The notes below the pieces were generated by a model that worked only from the letters and a program-made list of their open reading frames with translations, had not been told where the DNA came from and did not search any database. A stretch of DNA of 48,265 nucleotides from Comamonas sp. (GTDB lineage Bacteria; Pseudomonadota; Gammaproteobacteria; Burkholderiales; Burkholderiaceae_C). Where the stretch lies: the NCBI GenBank assembly GCA_031277805.1, contig JAITLR010000008.1, forward strand, positions 1-48,265. Direction: 5' to 3'. Both the position numbers and the translations under genes were made by a program. Below are positions 17,635 through 25,856 of this stretch, piece after piece. How positions within the stretch are numbered: the first letter of the stretch is position 1; each line of letters begins with the position of its first letter.

Positions 17635-18483
17635 TCAGTCGGCAGGCTTCATCGCTTCATCTCTGGCGGGGAAGGCCGAAGCGTCCACCAGATCACGATA
17701 GGCATGCCAGCTGGCATGGCCAAGCAGGGGCATCACAATCACCAGCCCCAGCAAATAGCTGCCAAGGCCCAGCAAAGTCAACAACACAATCAGCACCGCC
17801 CACAAGGCCATGGGGCCCGGGTTGGCCAGCACCACCGACCAACTGGTCAGCACGGCCTGGCGTACGGTGACTCGCCTGTCCAGCATCAGCGGCATGGCCA
17901 CCACACTGGACGCAAAAATCGGAGCAGCCAGAAAGCTGCCCAGAGCCATCCACTGCACAAAGAGCTGCCCATCCTTGGCCAGCACAATGTGTTGAATGAA
18001 ATCCTGCAGGGTATGCACAGGCACAGGCGACATGACGGTGATCAGCGAGGCGGAAACAACCACCCAGCCCGTTGCCGCCAGCGCCAGCAGCACCCCAAAC
18101 TGCACCATGCACCAGTACCCTCCCCGGCCCGCCGCATGGCAGCTTTGCCACTGGGTCCAGGTCCGGCGGATCAGACCCAAGTCTGCCGACTCACCCCGCT
18201 CCAGCGCACGGCTGATGGCGTAAAGACTGGTAGCCACAATCGGCCCCATCACCAGAAAGCCCGACAAGGCCCCTGCCATCAACCAGAAGCGATTGTGCCC
18301 CACGCCCCATATCGCAGCACCGATCAGGATCAAGACCAGACCATGGGACAGGCTGATTAAGGCAGCGTTAGCCAGATCCTGAAAAGCGCGACCCAGCCAG
18401 ACAAAGGGCTGAGTCCAGGGAACCTCACGCACGGGAGCCAGGGGGGGTGGGGTCAGCAGACGGGCAGACAGGCAAGCGGGCAT
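17635..18483 (-). CDS. Multi-pass membrane protein, DUF2189-like
   Basis: 282 residues from ATG 18483, chosen over an upstream start at 18516 because GAGGAG sits at the right distance. Five or six hydrophobic segments are visible (for example LVLILIGAAIWGVG, LMAGALSGFLVMGPIVATSL, GVLLALAATGWVVV, and a long C-terminal one at about 230-262). The layout fits the DUF2189 inner-membrane family, whose function is not established. It is probably co-transcribed with the small DUF2788-like gene downstream. Confidence 0.8.
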   Translation of the reverse strand: MPACLSARLLTPPPLAPVREVPWTQPFVWLGRAFQDLANAALISLSHGLVLILIGAAIWGVGHNRFWLMAGALSGFLVMGPIVATSLYAISRALERGESADLGLIRRTWTQWQSCHAAGRGGYWCMVQFGVLLALAATGWVVVSASLITVMSPVPVHTLQDFIQHIVLAKDGQLFVQWMALGSFLAAPIFASSVVAMPLMLDRRVTVRQAVLTSWSVVLANPGPMALWAVLIVLLTLLGLGSYLLGLVIVMPLLGHASWHAYRDLVDASAFPARDEAMKPAD

Positions 18484-18528
18484 AGGCGACTCCTCGTTCG
18501 CAGCCCGAAAAAGCAAAGCCTCTTCGAA

Positions 18529-19296
18529 TCAGCGATCTGCCAGCCCCTGACACAACTGCCAAAGGCTGGCGACTGTGACATGGGGTTCAGTCCCCACGCA
18601 AGGCCATGCTAACTGCCCGCGGTTGAGCCAGACTGCGTGCATACCCGCATCCATGGCGCCTTTGGCGTCGAGCTCGGCGTCATCACCGATATGCAGCACA
18701 TGCTGTGGCTCCACGCCGACCGCCTCGGCCGCAGCATGGAAAAAGCGCACATCGGGCTTGGCCAGCCCGAAGCCCGTGGCGCTCAGGGCGGCCTGGAAAT
18801 GCCGGCCTATGCCAATGATCTGCACATCGGCATTGCCATTGGACAGCGCCACCACCGGCCAGCGCCGGGCCAGAAACTCCAGCGCCGGCAAGGCATCGTC
18901 GTACAGCTGCACGCGCTGGCGCTCCGCCATGAAAACTTCGAACGCCGGCTCCGCCAGCGCCTGATCCTCGCCCGCGCGCGTCAGGGCCAGGCGAATGGAC
19001 TCACGACGCAGGCTGGCGGGATCGCCAGCCAGGTCCGGACGCAATTCATTGATTTCGTGGCGCAGCGCACGCACCCGATCCGTATCGCCCAAGTAGGCGG
19101 CAGTAGACTGCGCATGTTCGCTCAGCCAGTCCAGCAAAACGGCCTCGGCCCTGGCAATCGTTGGCCAGATGGGCCACAAGGTGTCATCCAGATCGATGGA
19201 GATGGCGCGGATGCGGCCCGAGCTACGCAATTGCTGCAAGGCTTCGAGAGAAGCCACTTCGGCCTCGCCGGGCCGGACAGGAGAAGAGGAATGCAT
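18529..19296 (-). CDS. HAD-superfamily hydrolase
   Basis: 255 residues from ATG 19296; a longer frame to 19365 would overlap hemH. It is a haloacid-dehalogenase-type phosphatase of subfamily IA. Motif I is ISIDLDDTLW (Asp35 nucleophile, Asp37), motif II VALSNGN, motif III Lys in GLAKPDVRFF and motif IV HIGDDAELDAKGA. The substrate is unknown; related proteins act on small phosphorylated metabolites. It is transcribed divergently from ferrochelatase, with only 67 nt between starts. TATATT lies 8 nt before the ATG, suggesting a leaderless message. Confidence 0.9.
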   Translation of the reverse strand: MHSSSPVRPGEAEVASLEALQQLRSSGRIRAISIDLDDTLWPIWPTIARAEAVLLDWLSEHAQSTAAYLGDTDRVRALRHEINELRPDLAGDPASLRRESIRLALTRAGEDQALAEPAFEVFMAERQRVQLYDDALPALEFLARRWPVVALSNGNADVQIIGIGRHFQAALSATGFGLAKPDVRFFHAAAEAVGVEPQHVLHIGDDAELDAKGAMDAGMHAVWLNRGQLAWPCVGTEPHVTVASLWQLCQGLADR

Positions 19297-19304
19297 GGCC
19301 CGAG

Positions 19305-19356
19305 AATATAGGATGCAGCCCACCCACGCATGCGCTCGGCCACAAGCTGCCACAAT
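19305..19356. promoter_or_regulatory. Symmetric divergent promoter region, HAD gene and hemH
   Basis: Minus-strand TATATT (19305-19310) and plus-strand CACAAT (19351-19356) are each exactly 17 nt from one shared palindrome, GCATGC (19328-19333), which occupies both -35 positions. GCATGC does not resemble TTGACA, so it may be a regulator site instead. Start codons are 8 and 7 nt beyond the two hexamers. Confidence 0.45.
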
Positions 19357-19363
19357 CGCGGTC

Positions 19364-20461
19364 ATGCCATCACGCTTTGCGCCCGAACCCAGCTTCCGTC
19401 ACGACCAATCCGCCCGCACCGGCATTTTGCTGTGCAATCTGGGCACGCCCGACGCTCCTACGGCTGCAGCCGTGCGCCCTTATCTGGCCGAATTTCTCGG
19501 TGATGACCGCGTGGTGGAGATTCCCAAATTCGCCTGGTGGCCGATTCTGCACGGCATCATCCTGCGCACGCGGCCGGCCAAGTCGGCGGCCAAATACGCC
19601 ACGGTCTGGCATGAGAAAGACGGCTCCCCCCTGTTGCACTGGACGCAGCGCCAGGCCACGCTGCTGCGCGGCTGGCTGGGCGAGCGTGGCCACAATGTGC
19701 CGGTGCTGCCCGCCATGCGCTATGGCAAGCCCGCGATTGCGGCCCAACTCGATGTGCTCAAGAAAGAAGGCGTGACGCGCATTCTGATTCTGCCGCTGTA
19801 CCCCCAGTACTCGGGCACGACCACGGCCAGCGTGTTCGATGCCGTCTATGACTGGGCCAGAACCCAGCGCCATATTCCTGAGCTGCGCTTTGTGAACCGC
19901 TACCACGACGATGTCGGCTATATCGAGGCCCTGGCACAGCGCATAGAAGCGCACTGGCGCGGCCACGGTCGAGGCGAGAAACTGGTCATGAGCTTTCACG
20001 GCGTGCCAGAACGCACCTTGCACCTGGGCGACCCCTATCACTGCGAATCGCACAAGACGGCACGCTTGCTGGCCCTGCGGCTCAAGCTCAATGCAGATCA
20101 GTATCTGGTCACTTTCCAGTCACGCTTTGGCAAGGCCAAGTGGCTGGAGCCCTATACCGAGCCTTCGCTGATCGCCATAGCCCAGGCGGGCACCAAGCGT
20201 GTCGATGTGGTCTGCCCCGGCTTTACCAGCGACTGCCTGGAAACCCTGGAGGAAATCAACCAGGAAGCGCGCGAAGCTTTTCTGCACGCAGGCGGTCAGC
20301 AGTTTGAATACATTGCCTGCCTCAACGACAGCGCGCCCTGGATCACCGCGCTCAGCGATATTGCCCAGCAGCATATGCAGGGCTGGCCCACGCAGCGCGA
20401 GGATGAAGCCGAACTCAAGGTCCGCGCCCAGCGCGCCAAGGCCTCAGGCTCCGTACAGTAA
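19364..20461 (+). CDS. hemH: Ferrochelatase
   Basis: 365 residues from ATG 19364; the open frame extends upstream through the HAD gene but is not family-like. Ferrochelatase inserts ferrous iron into protoporphyrin IX, the last step of haem synthesis, at the inner membrane. Motifs seen: GILLCNLGTPDAPT near the N-terminus, LPLYPQYSGTTTAS, the catalytic-His segment SFHGVPERTL followed by GDPYHCESHKTA, and FQSRFGKAKWLEPYTEPSL. No ribosome-binding site is visible and CACAAT lies 7 nt upstream. Confidence 0.97.
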   Translation: MPSRFAPEPSFRHDQSARTGILLCNLGTPDAPTAAAVRPYLAEFLGDDRVVEIPKFAWWPILHGIILRTRPAKSAAKYATVWHEKDGSPLLHWTQRQATLLRGWLGERGHNVPVLPAMRYGKPAIAAQLDVLKKEGVTRILILPLYPQYSGTTTASVFDAVYDWARTQRHIPELRFVNRYHDDVGYIEALAQRIEAHWRGHGRGEKLVMSFHGVPERTLHLGDPYHCESHKTARLLALRLKLNADQYLVTFQSRFGKAKWLEPYTEPSLIAIAQAGTKRVDVVCPGFTSDCLETLEEINQEAREAFLHAGGQQFEYIACLNDSAPWITALSDIAQQHMQGWPTQREDEAELKVRAQRAKASGSVQ

Positions 20462-20574
20462 AGAAGGCCAGACCTCGCGACGCGGTTTCTCGCCGCAAAG
20501 CCTGGGTTCACGGGCGGGTTAAGTACCTGCCATGCCCTGCCAGTCATCCCTGCGCGGTCATTGAGCAAATCCTG

Positions 20575-20622
20575 AATTGATAGCTGCTGCCGCTTGATTG
20601 ACAAGGGCTACCAACTATTTTT
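20575..20622 (+). repeat. GCGCTTG-type dispersed hairpin element, copy 2
   Basis: Reads AATTGATAGCTGCTGCCGCT, then TGATTGACAAGGGCTACC and a T-rich end. It matches the other copies in order: TTGATAGC, a CGCTTG arm, a short loop, a CAAG-GCT arm, and a T-run. Confidence 0.65.
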
Positions 20623-20698
20623 ACTGCAATATCTAAAAAGTCTGAGCGCAGCCAGACTTTTTATGAGCCTGCGCAATAAGCGAACGACTTTTTCGCAT

Positions 20699-20727
20699 TT
20701 GGACTGCAGGGCTCAAGATCAGACAAT
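20699..20727 (+). promoter_or_regulatory. Sigma-70-type promoter of the sulfurtransferase gene
   Basis: TTGGAC (20699-20704), a 17-nt spacer and GACAAT (20722-20727). It would give a leader of about 50 nt before the ATG at 20783; that leader carries a small GGGCG/CGCCC hairpin at about 20737. Confidence 0.6.
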
Positions 20728-20782
20728 AGAGGCCTTGGGCGCAACCGCCCCTACCGTATTCTCGGCGCAGCCGATTCCTGCC

Positions 20783-21739
20783 ATGAAAACTACCTTCAAG
20801 TCTTACGCAGTGGGCCTGGGCTTGGGCCTGGGCATCTGTGGTGCCAGCCTTGCCGCCCAACCCCTGCTCACGCCTGATCAGCTGCAGCCCCTGCTGCAGC
20901 AAGCCGATGTGCGCCTGATCGACATTCGCGACCCCAAGGCCTTCGAGGCCGGCCATATCGACAAGGCCACCAATGCCCCCTACGGCAAGTGGCGCGGCCC
21001 GGCCACCAACCCCGGCGAACTGCCTGATACCGCCAAGCTGGTGGCGCTGGTGCAGTCACTGGGCCTGACGCCTGCCACCCATGCCGTCGTCATCTCCAGC
21101 GGCGCAGACGCCACGGACTTTGGCGCCATGGCGCGCGTGTACTGGACGCTCAAGAGCCTGGGCCTGAAGGAGCTGTCCATTGTCAACGGCGGCATGAAGG
21201 CCTGGGAAGCTGCGGGCAAGCCCGTAGGCAAGACCCAGACCCAGATTGCCGCCAGCAACTACGCCCCTACGTTTGACGCCAACTGGCTGGCCACGCGCCA
21301 GGATGTGGGCCAGCATCTGGATCTGTCGAATGCCGCCCTGGTGGATTCGCGCCCCGATGCCTTCTACCAGGGCAAGGTGCGCGCGCCCGCTGCCAAGCTA
21401 TCTGGCACACTGCCTGGCGCCCAGCAGCTCGATTTCAACCAATGGTTCGTGCCCGGCACTTCGCAGTTCGTGGATGCCCCCAAGGCCAAGGAAATCGCTG
21501 GCAAGCTCCAGCGCCAGCAAGGCCAGGACACGGTGGCCTTCTGCAACACCGGCCACTGGGCCGCCACGGACTGGTTCGGCCTGTCGGAAATGGCCGGCCT
21601 GCCCAATGTGAAGCTGTACGCAGGCTCCATGGTGGACTGGACCCAATCCCAGGAAGCGCCGCGCATGGCCAACCAGCCGGGCCGTGCCCAATCCCTGGCC
21701 TATGACGCCCAGAAATGGTGGGAAAAAAATTTCAAATAA
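20783..21739 (+). CDS. Periplasmic two-domain sulfurtransferase (rhodanese)
   Basis: 318 residues from ATG 20783; the open frame begins upstream in the repeat element. A signal peptide is visible (residues 1-25, ending SLAA), so the enzyme should be periplasmic. Rhodaneses move sulfane sulfur from thiosulfate or mercaptopyruvate to an acceptor. The N-terminal domain (about 40-148) lacks an active Cys, with SSGADA at that place. The C-terminal domain carries the active Cys254 in FCNTGHWA. It is followed by a YeeE/YedE transporter gene, fitting thiosulfate or persulfide handling at the cell surface (inference). Confidence 0.9.
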   Translation: MKTTFKSYAVGLGLGLGICGASLAAQPLLTPDQLQPLLQQADVRLIDIRDPKAFEAGHIDKATNAPYGKWRGPATNPGELPDTAKLVALVQSLGLTPATHAVVISSGADATDFGAMARVYWTLKSLGLKELSIVNGGMKAWEAAGKPVGKTQTQIAASNYAPTFDANWLATRQDVGQHLDLSNAALVDSRPDAFYQGKVRAPAAKLSGTLPGAQQLDFNQWFVPGTSQFVDAPKAKEIAGKLQRQQGQDTVAFCNTGHWAATDWFGLSEMAGLPNVKLYAGSMVDWTQSQEAPRMANQPGRAQSLAYDAQKWWEKNFK

Positions 21740-21817
21740 CCCCCTGAGGCGCTGCGCGCCTTCCCCCTTGAAGGGGGACGACGCCTTCGCAGCAAGGCGG
21801 CTTTTGCTCGGCGTCTC
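21740..21817. repeat. GC-rich palindromic intergenic repeat, copy 2 (inverted)
   Basis: Starts CCCCTGAGGCGCTGCGCGCC right after the sulfurtransferase stop and ends near CTCGGCGTCTC. Its reverse complement resembles 32860-32973 and, in part, 17316-17371. The CCCCCTTGAAGGGGG arm at about 21763-21777 could form a terminator-like hairpin. Confidence 0.65.
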
Positions 21818-21900
21818 CCGCGAAAGGAACGGTGCATGCCGCAAGGCATGAAGATGCGCTGAGTCACGGATCACCGATTTGTTAATTTGATACCCAAAAC

Positions 21901-22998
21901 ATGAAACGACTTCCCATAACGGCCCTGCTGGCCGTTTTCTTTGGCTGGCTGCTATGGTCGGTCTCGGTACGCCAGGCGGCACTGTTTGCCGTGGGCATTG
22001 GCCTGGGCGCCGTGCTGGCTGGCAAGCGCTTTGGCTTCACCACGGGCTGGCGCATGCTGGTCGAGGAAAAAGACGGCAGCGGCATCTTCGGCCAATTGCT
22101 GCTGCTGGCGCTGGCGGCGGCGCTGGCCATGCCTTTGCTCGGTCACTTCCCTGAACTCACCGCGGCACTGGGCCCGCCCAGCATCAGCCTGCTGGTCGGC
22201 GCCTTTGTCTTCGGGCTGTGCATGCAGATAGCAGATGGCTGCGGCAGCGGCACGCTGTACAAGGCCGGCATGGGCATTCCCATGAACACGGCCATCCTGC
22301 CCTTGTTTGCAATCGGCAGCTTTCTGGGCAGCCTGCACCTGGGCTGGTGGCTGGACCTGGGCAATACCGCCCCCATGGGCCTGGTCACCGAATGGGGTTG
22401 GGCACCGGCGCTGATCGCCACGCTGGTCGCTCTGGCCATCATCGCTGCAGGCGTGGCCCTGTATGTCAAAAAGGCCAATGCGGCCCTGAACCGCCCGGCC
22501 AAGCCGCTGCTGGTGCGCAAATGGCTGGTGGGTGCCGTGCTGCTGGCCATCCTGGCCACGCTCAACCTCATCATCGCCGGCCAGCCCTGGGGCGTGGTCT
22601 ATGGCTTCGGCCTCTGGGCCGCCAAGGTGGCCAATGCCACGGGCGCGGTCGATCTGGCCAGCAACTGGTTCTGGAGCCAGCCCGGCAACGCCGCGCGCCT
22701 GCATGAAACCGTACTGCTGGACGTGACCAGCATTACCAACATCGGCATTCTGGGCGGTGCCCTGTGGATTGCCGCGGGCAAGCCCGCGGCGGCCAAGGCC
22801 CTGACGGGAACGCAGTGGGTAGTGGCTCTCGTCGCAGGCCTGGTTCTGGGCTATAGCTCGCGCCTGGCCTTTGGTTGCAATGTGGGCGCCATGCTGTCCG
22901 GCATCTCCACCGGCTCGATTCACGGCTGGATCTGGGTACCCCTGGCCTTTGCGGGCACGATCTTCGGCCTGCGCATCCGCCGCCACTTTGGTTTCTGA
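21901..22998 (+). CDS. YeeE/YedE family sulfur-compound transporter
   Basis: 365 residues, largely hydrophobic with about nine or ten membrane segments. The family includes the thiosulfate importer TsuA, in which conserved membrane cysteines relay the substrate. Here Cys107 (GLCMQIADGC), Cys114 and Cys326 (AFGCNVGAMLSG) are the clear candidates; the repeated G-x-G-rich motifs around them fit the two-fold family repeat. Thiosulfate as substrate is inferred from family and the adjacent rhodanese. No strong ribosome-binding site is seen. A small membrane-protein gene follows after 17 nt. Confidence 0.9.
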   Translation: MKRLPITALLAVFFGWLLWSVSVRQAALFAVGIGLGAVLAGKRFGFTTGWRMLVEEKDGSGIFGQLLLLALAAALAMPLLGHFPELTAALGPPSISLLVGAFVFGLCMQIADGCGSGTLYKAGMGIPMNTAILPLFAIGSFLGSLHLGWWLDLGNTAPMGLVTEWGWAPALIATLVALAIIAAGVALYVKKANAALNRPAKPLLVRKWLVGAVLLAILATLNLIIAGQPWGVVYGFGLWAAKVANATGAVDLASNWFWSQPGNAARLHETVLLDVTSITNIGILGGALWIAAGKPAAAKALTGTQWVVALVAGLVLGYSSRLAFGCNVGAMLSGISTGSIHGWIWVPLAFAGTIFGLRIRRHFGF

Positions 22999-23015
22999 AG
23001 CAGGAGAGAAAATTC

Positions 23016-23189
23016 ATGACACAGCCAACCCTCTTGCGCGGCATTTTCTGGGCTGTACTGGTCCTTTTTCTGAGCTGGGACTACTGGCAGTCACCGCCTG
23101 TGGATCTGCGCTTTGAAGCGCCGCTGATCGCTGCAGGCTCTGGCCAGGCCATCCAGGGTGGACATTGCTCAATGCCTTCTGGTAAATAA
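23016..23189 (+). CDS. 57-residue single-span membrane protein with a C-terminal Cys
   Basis: A short gene: ATG 23016 with a strong AGGAG site, TAA at 23187-23189. One hydrophobic segment (about residues 8-22) is followed by a mostly polar tail that ends GGHCSMPSGK. If the N-terminus is inside, the single cysteine faces the periplasm. I do not recognise it. It is 17 nt after the YeeE/YedE gene and just before a strong terminator, so it looks like the last gene of that operon and may assist the transporter or carry sulfur (inference). Confidence 0.65.
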   Translation: MTQPTLLRGIFWAVLVLFLSWDYWQSPPVDLRFEAPLIAAGSGQAIQGGHCSMPSGK

Positions 23190-23205
23190 CAGCAAGCTCT
23201 TCATC

Positions 23206-23243
23206 AAAAAAGCCCCGTTGCAATCATGCACGGGGCTTTTTTT
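23206..23243 (+). terminator. Bidirectional rho-independent terminator
   Basis: AGCCCCG (23211-23217) pairs with CGGGGCT (23231-23237). A-rich sequence lies before and seven T residues end the plus side (23237-23243). It ends the sulfurtransferase/YeeE operon and, read on the minus strand, the DedA-rhodanese gene. Confidence 0.85.
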
Positions 23244-23298
23244 ACTGGATCACGGCATCACACGGCGAGGCTTAGTGAGCACCGGGCTTGTCACTGCC

Positions 23299-24270
23299 TC
23301 ATGTCTGGGCGTCGACCACCTGATCGGGGTCGGCTTCCACATTCAGGCCAGCAGCTTCCCAGGCCGTCATCCCCCCCACCAGGGGCCGGACATTGGTGAA
23401 ACCCGCCCGTTGCAACTGCTTGGCTACACGCGCAGCCGAAATCTCGTTGGGGCAGTCGCAATACACCACCAGACCATGCTTGTGCCGCTCTCGCGGCAGC
23501 AACCCGTCATAGGCAGGCTTGCCTTTCTCCACCGGACTGCTCCAGGAATGTGCGCCCGGAATATGCCCCAGGTCATAAAGCATGGATTCGCGCACATCGA
23601 TCACCGTGGGATGAATGCCTTGTGCATTCAGCCCGGCCAGTTCCTGCACGGAGATACGCGGCATCCTGAGCGAACGCACCGCACGCTGGCGCTGCCACCA
23701 TTTACGCGCCACAAACACGCAAAAGGCAATCGAGATCAGCAGCAGGCCCCACTTGCCCAGAGCCGTGAGAACGTCCAGCAGGCTCTCCACGGTCGAGGCG
23801 AACAACGACCCCAGGAACACGGCCGAGCCCACCCAGATCAGCGCACCCAACAGGTCAAACAGCACAAAGGTGCGCAGCGGCGTGCCGACCACGCCGGCCA
23901 GCGCACTGGCAATGGAGGCAAAGCCCGGTACGAACTTCGCCACCAGCAGGGACTTGGCGCCCCAGCGGCCGTAGACCGACTCGGTCTGACGTATGCAGGC
24001 ATCGGGCGACAACGAGATGCGGCAGATACGCCCCAGCACACGGTGGCCATAGGCCTTGCCGGTCTGATACCAGATCACATCGGCCGCCAGGGCTGCAGCC
24101 ACGGCCACGGCAGTGAGCAAGCCCAGCCGCCCCCAGCTTGCGCCTTCGAGCGCGCCCGTGACAACCAGCACGGGATAGGCCGGCACCGGTGCCCCCAGCT
24201 GCTCCACGAACACATTGAGGAACACGATGCCCAGGCCGTATTCCCGAATCAGATCCACCAGAAAACCCAT
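23299..24270 (-). CDS. DedA-family membrane protein fused to a rhodanese domain
   Basis: 323 residues from ATG 24270, with a GGAG site; the open frame continues about 100 codons upstream without family support. The N-terminal part (about 1-210) is a DedA/VTT-type integral membrane domain, with EQLGAPVPAYP near residue 23, FVPGFASIASALAG and several hydrophobic spans. DedA proteins are linked to lipid flipping and proton-motive-force homeostasis. The C-terminal part (about 225-315) is a rhodanese domain with active Cys271 in VVYCDCPNE and the end motif GGMTAWEAAG. Fusions of this kind are known in proteobacteria. It converges on the YeeE operon terminator. Confidence 0.9.
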   Translation of the reverse strand: MGFLVDLIREYGLGIVFLNVFVEQLGAPVPAYPVLVVTGALEGASWGRLGLLTAVAVAAALAADVIWYQTGKAYGHRVLGRICRISLSPDACIRQTESVYGRWGAKSLLVAKFVPGFASIASALAGVVGTPLRTFVLFDLLGALIWVGSAVFLGSLFASTVESLLDVLTALGKWGLLLISIAFCVFVARKWWQRQRAVRSLRMPRISVQELAGLNAQGIHPTVIDVRESMLYDLGHIPGAHSWSSPVEKGKPAYDGLLPRERHKHGLVVYCDCPNEISAARVAKQLQRAGFTNVRPLVGGMTAWEAAGLNVEADPDQVVDAQT

Positions 24271-24524
24271 GGCCTCTACTCCAGGCTGATTGCAACCACC
24301 GTTGCGACATGCGCGCCATGCTAGCGCCGCCGCTGCAACCCTGCTGTACCAGGGTTGATCCGTGCCGGCTCCGATGCAGATACAGGCAATCGACCGACAG
24401 TTGATGCAAGCGGCACGGGCGCAAGATAAGCACTCCAGGGCCCTGGCCGACCGCAGATTCTGGCCCGCCGACTCTGGTTCTAAGGGCATGCGATCCTCAT
24501 CGCAATGCTCTAGGAGGCAAGTCC

Positions 24525-25856
24525 ATGCAAGAGTCCTACAGCACGACCGCAGCACAGGCCACCCCGCCCGCACCGCGTGCCTACACCTCAGAAGAGAAGC
24601 GCCATCGGGTCTTCGCCATCATGGCGGCCTCGTCGGGCAATCTGGTCGAGTGGTTCGACTTCTACGTCTACGCTTTCGCGGCCCTGTACTTCGCGCCCTC
24701 GTTCTTTCCCAAGTCCGACCCCACGGCTCAGTTGCTCAACACCGCCGGCGTGTTCGCGGCGGGCTTTCTGATGCGCCCCATCGGCGGCTGGCTGTTCGGG
24801 CGCATCGGCGACCGGCTGGGCCGCAAGACCTCGCTGCTGATCTCGGTCACCATGATGTGCGCAGGCTCCCTGGTCATCGCCGCCCTGCCCACCTATGCGC
24901 AGATCGGCGCCTGGGCACCGTTTCTGCTGCTGCTATGCCGGCTGTTCCAGGGCCTGTCCGTGGGCGGAGAGTACGGCACCACGGCCACCTATATGAGCGA
25001 GGTCGCGCTGCGTGGTCAGCGCGGCTTTTTCTCCTCGTTCCAGTACGTGACCCTGATAGGCGGACAACTGCTGGCCGTGCTGGTCATCGTCATTCTCGAG
25101 GCCTGGCTCAGCGAGGCCGAACTCAAGGCCTGGGGCTGGCGCATACCTTTCGTCTGCGGCGCCATTGCGGCCGTGGTCGCGCTGCTGCTGCGCCGCACGC
25201 TGCACGAGACCCAGACCGAGGCCGCAAAAAGCACAGCCGAGGCCGGCACCATCAGCGGCCTGCTGCGCCACCACAAGGCCGCGTTCTTGACCGTGCTCGG
25301 CTACACGGCTGGCGGCTCGCTGATCTTCTATACCTTCTCGACCTATATGCAGAAGTACCTGGTCAACACGGTGCACCTGCCCATCAAGACCGCCAGCTAT
25401 GTGATGACCTTTGCGCTACTGGTCTTCATGTGCGTGCAGCCGCTGTTTGGCATGCTGTCGGACCGCATAGGCCGGCGCACCAACATGATGCTGTTCGGTG
25501 GCCTGGGGGCCTTGTTCACCGTGCCCATCCTGACCGCGCTCAAGCACGTGGAAGGCCCGCTGCCGGCTTTTCTGCTGATCACGGCTGGCATGCTGATCGT
25601 GAGCTTCTACACCTCGGTGTCCGGCATCGTGAAGGCCGAGATGTTCCCACCCGAGGTGCGCGCCCTGGGCGTGGGCCTGGCCTATGCAATCGCCAACGCG
25701 ATCTTCGGCGGATCGGCCGAATATGTGGCGCTAGGCCTCAAGACCCTGGGCCATGAAAACGCCTTCTTCTGGTATGTGACGGCCATGATGGTGCTGGCCT
25801 TCTTCGTCAGCATGCGCCTGCCCAAACAGGCCGCCTATCTGCACCACGATCACTGA
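24525..25856 (+). CDS. MFS transporter, metabolite:H+ symporter family (KgtP-like)
   Basis: 443 residues with twelve predicted spans. MHS-family carriers import organic acids such as alpha-ketoglutarate, citrate or aromatic acids with protons. Seen: [16 protein letters not shown] in the first span, the MFS loop motif [27 protein letters not shown], the second-half repeat [10 protein letters not shown], and a Pro/Glu-rich motif [15 protein letters not shown] strong AGGAGG site precedes the ATG. The 254 nt upstream separate it from the divergent DedA gene. Its 3' end overlaps the convergent alpha/beta hydrolase gene by 7 nt. The exact substrate is unknown. Confidence 0.9.
   Translation: MQESYSTTAAQATPPAPRAYTSEEKRHRVFAIMAASSGNLVEWFDFYVYAFAALYFAPSFFPKSDPTAQLLNTAGVFAAGFLMRPIGGWLFGRIGDRLGRKTSLLISVTMMCAGSLVIAALPTYAQIGAWAPFLLLLCRLFQGLSVGGEYGTTATYMSEVALRGQRGFFSSFQYVTLIGGQLLAVLVIVILEAWLSEAELKAWGWRIPFVCGAIAAVVALLLRRTLHETQTEAAKSTAEAGTISGLLRHHKAAFLTVLGYTAGGSLIFYTFSTYMQKYLVNTVHLPIKTASYVMTFALLVFMCVQPLFGMLSDRIGRRTNMMLFGGLGALFTVPILTALKHVEGPLPAFLLITAGMLIVSFYTSVSGIVKAEMFPPEVRALGVGLAYAIANAIFGGSAEYVALGLKTLGHENAFFWYVTAMMVLAFFVSMRLPKQAAYLHHDH

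Larger units (their letters stand above)
20462..20782. other. 321-nt gene-free region
   Basis: Between hemH and the sulfurtransferase. It holds one copy of the GCGCTTG-type hairpin element (20575-20622) and a good sigma-70 promoter (20699-20727). The remaining sequence shows no convincing gene or hemH terminator. Confidence 0.6.
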
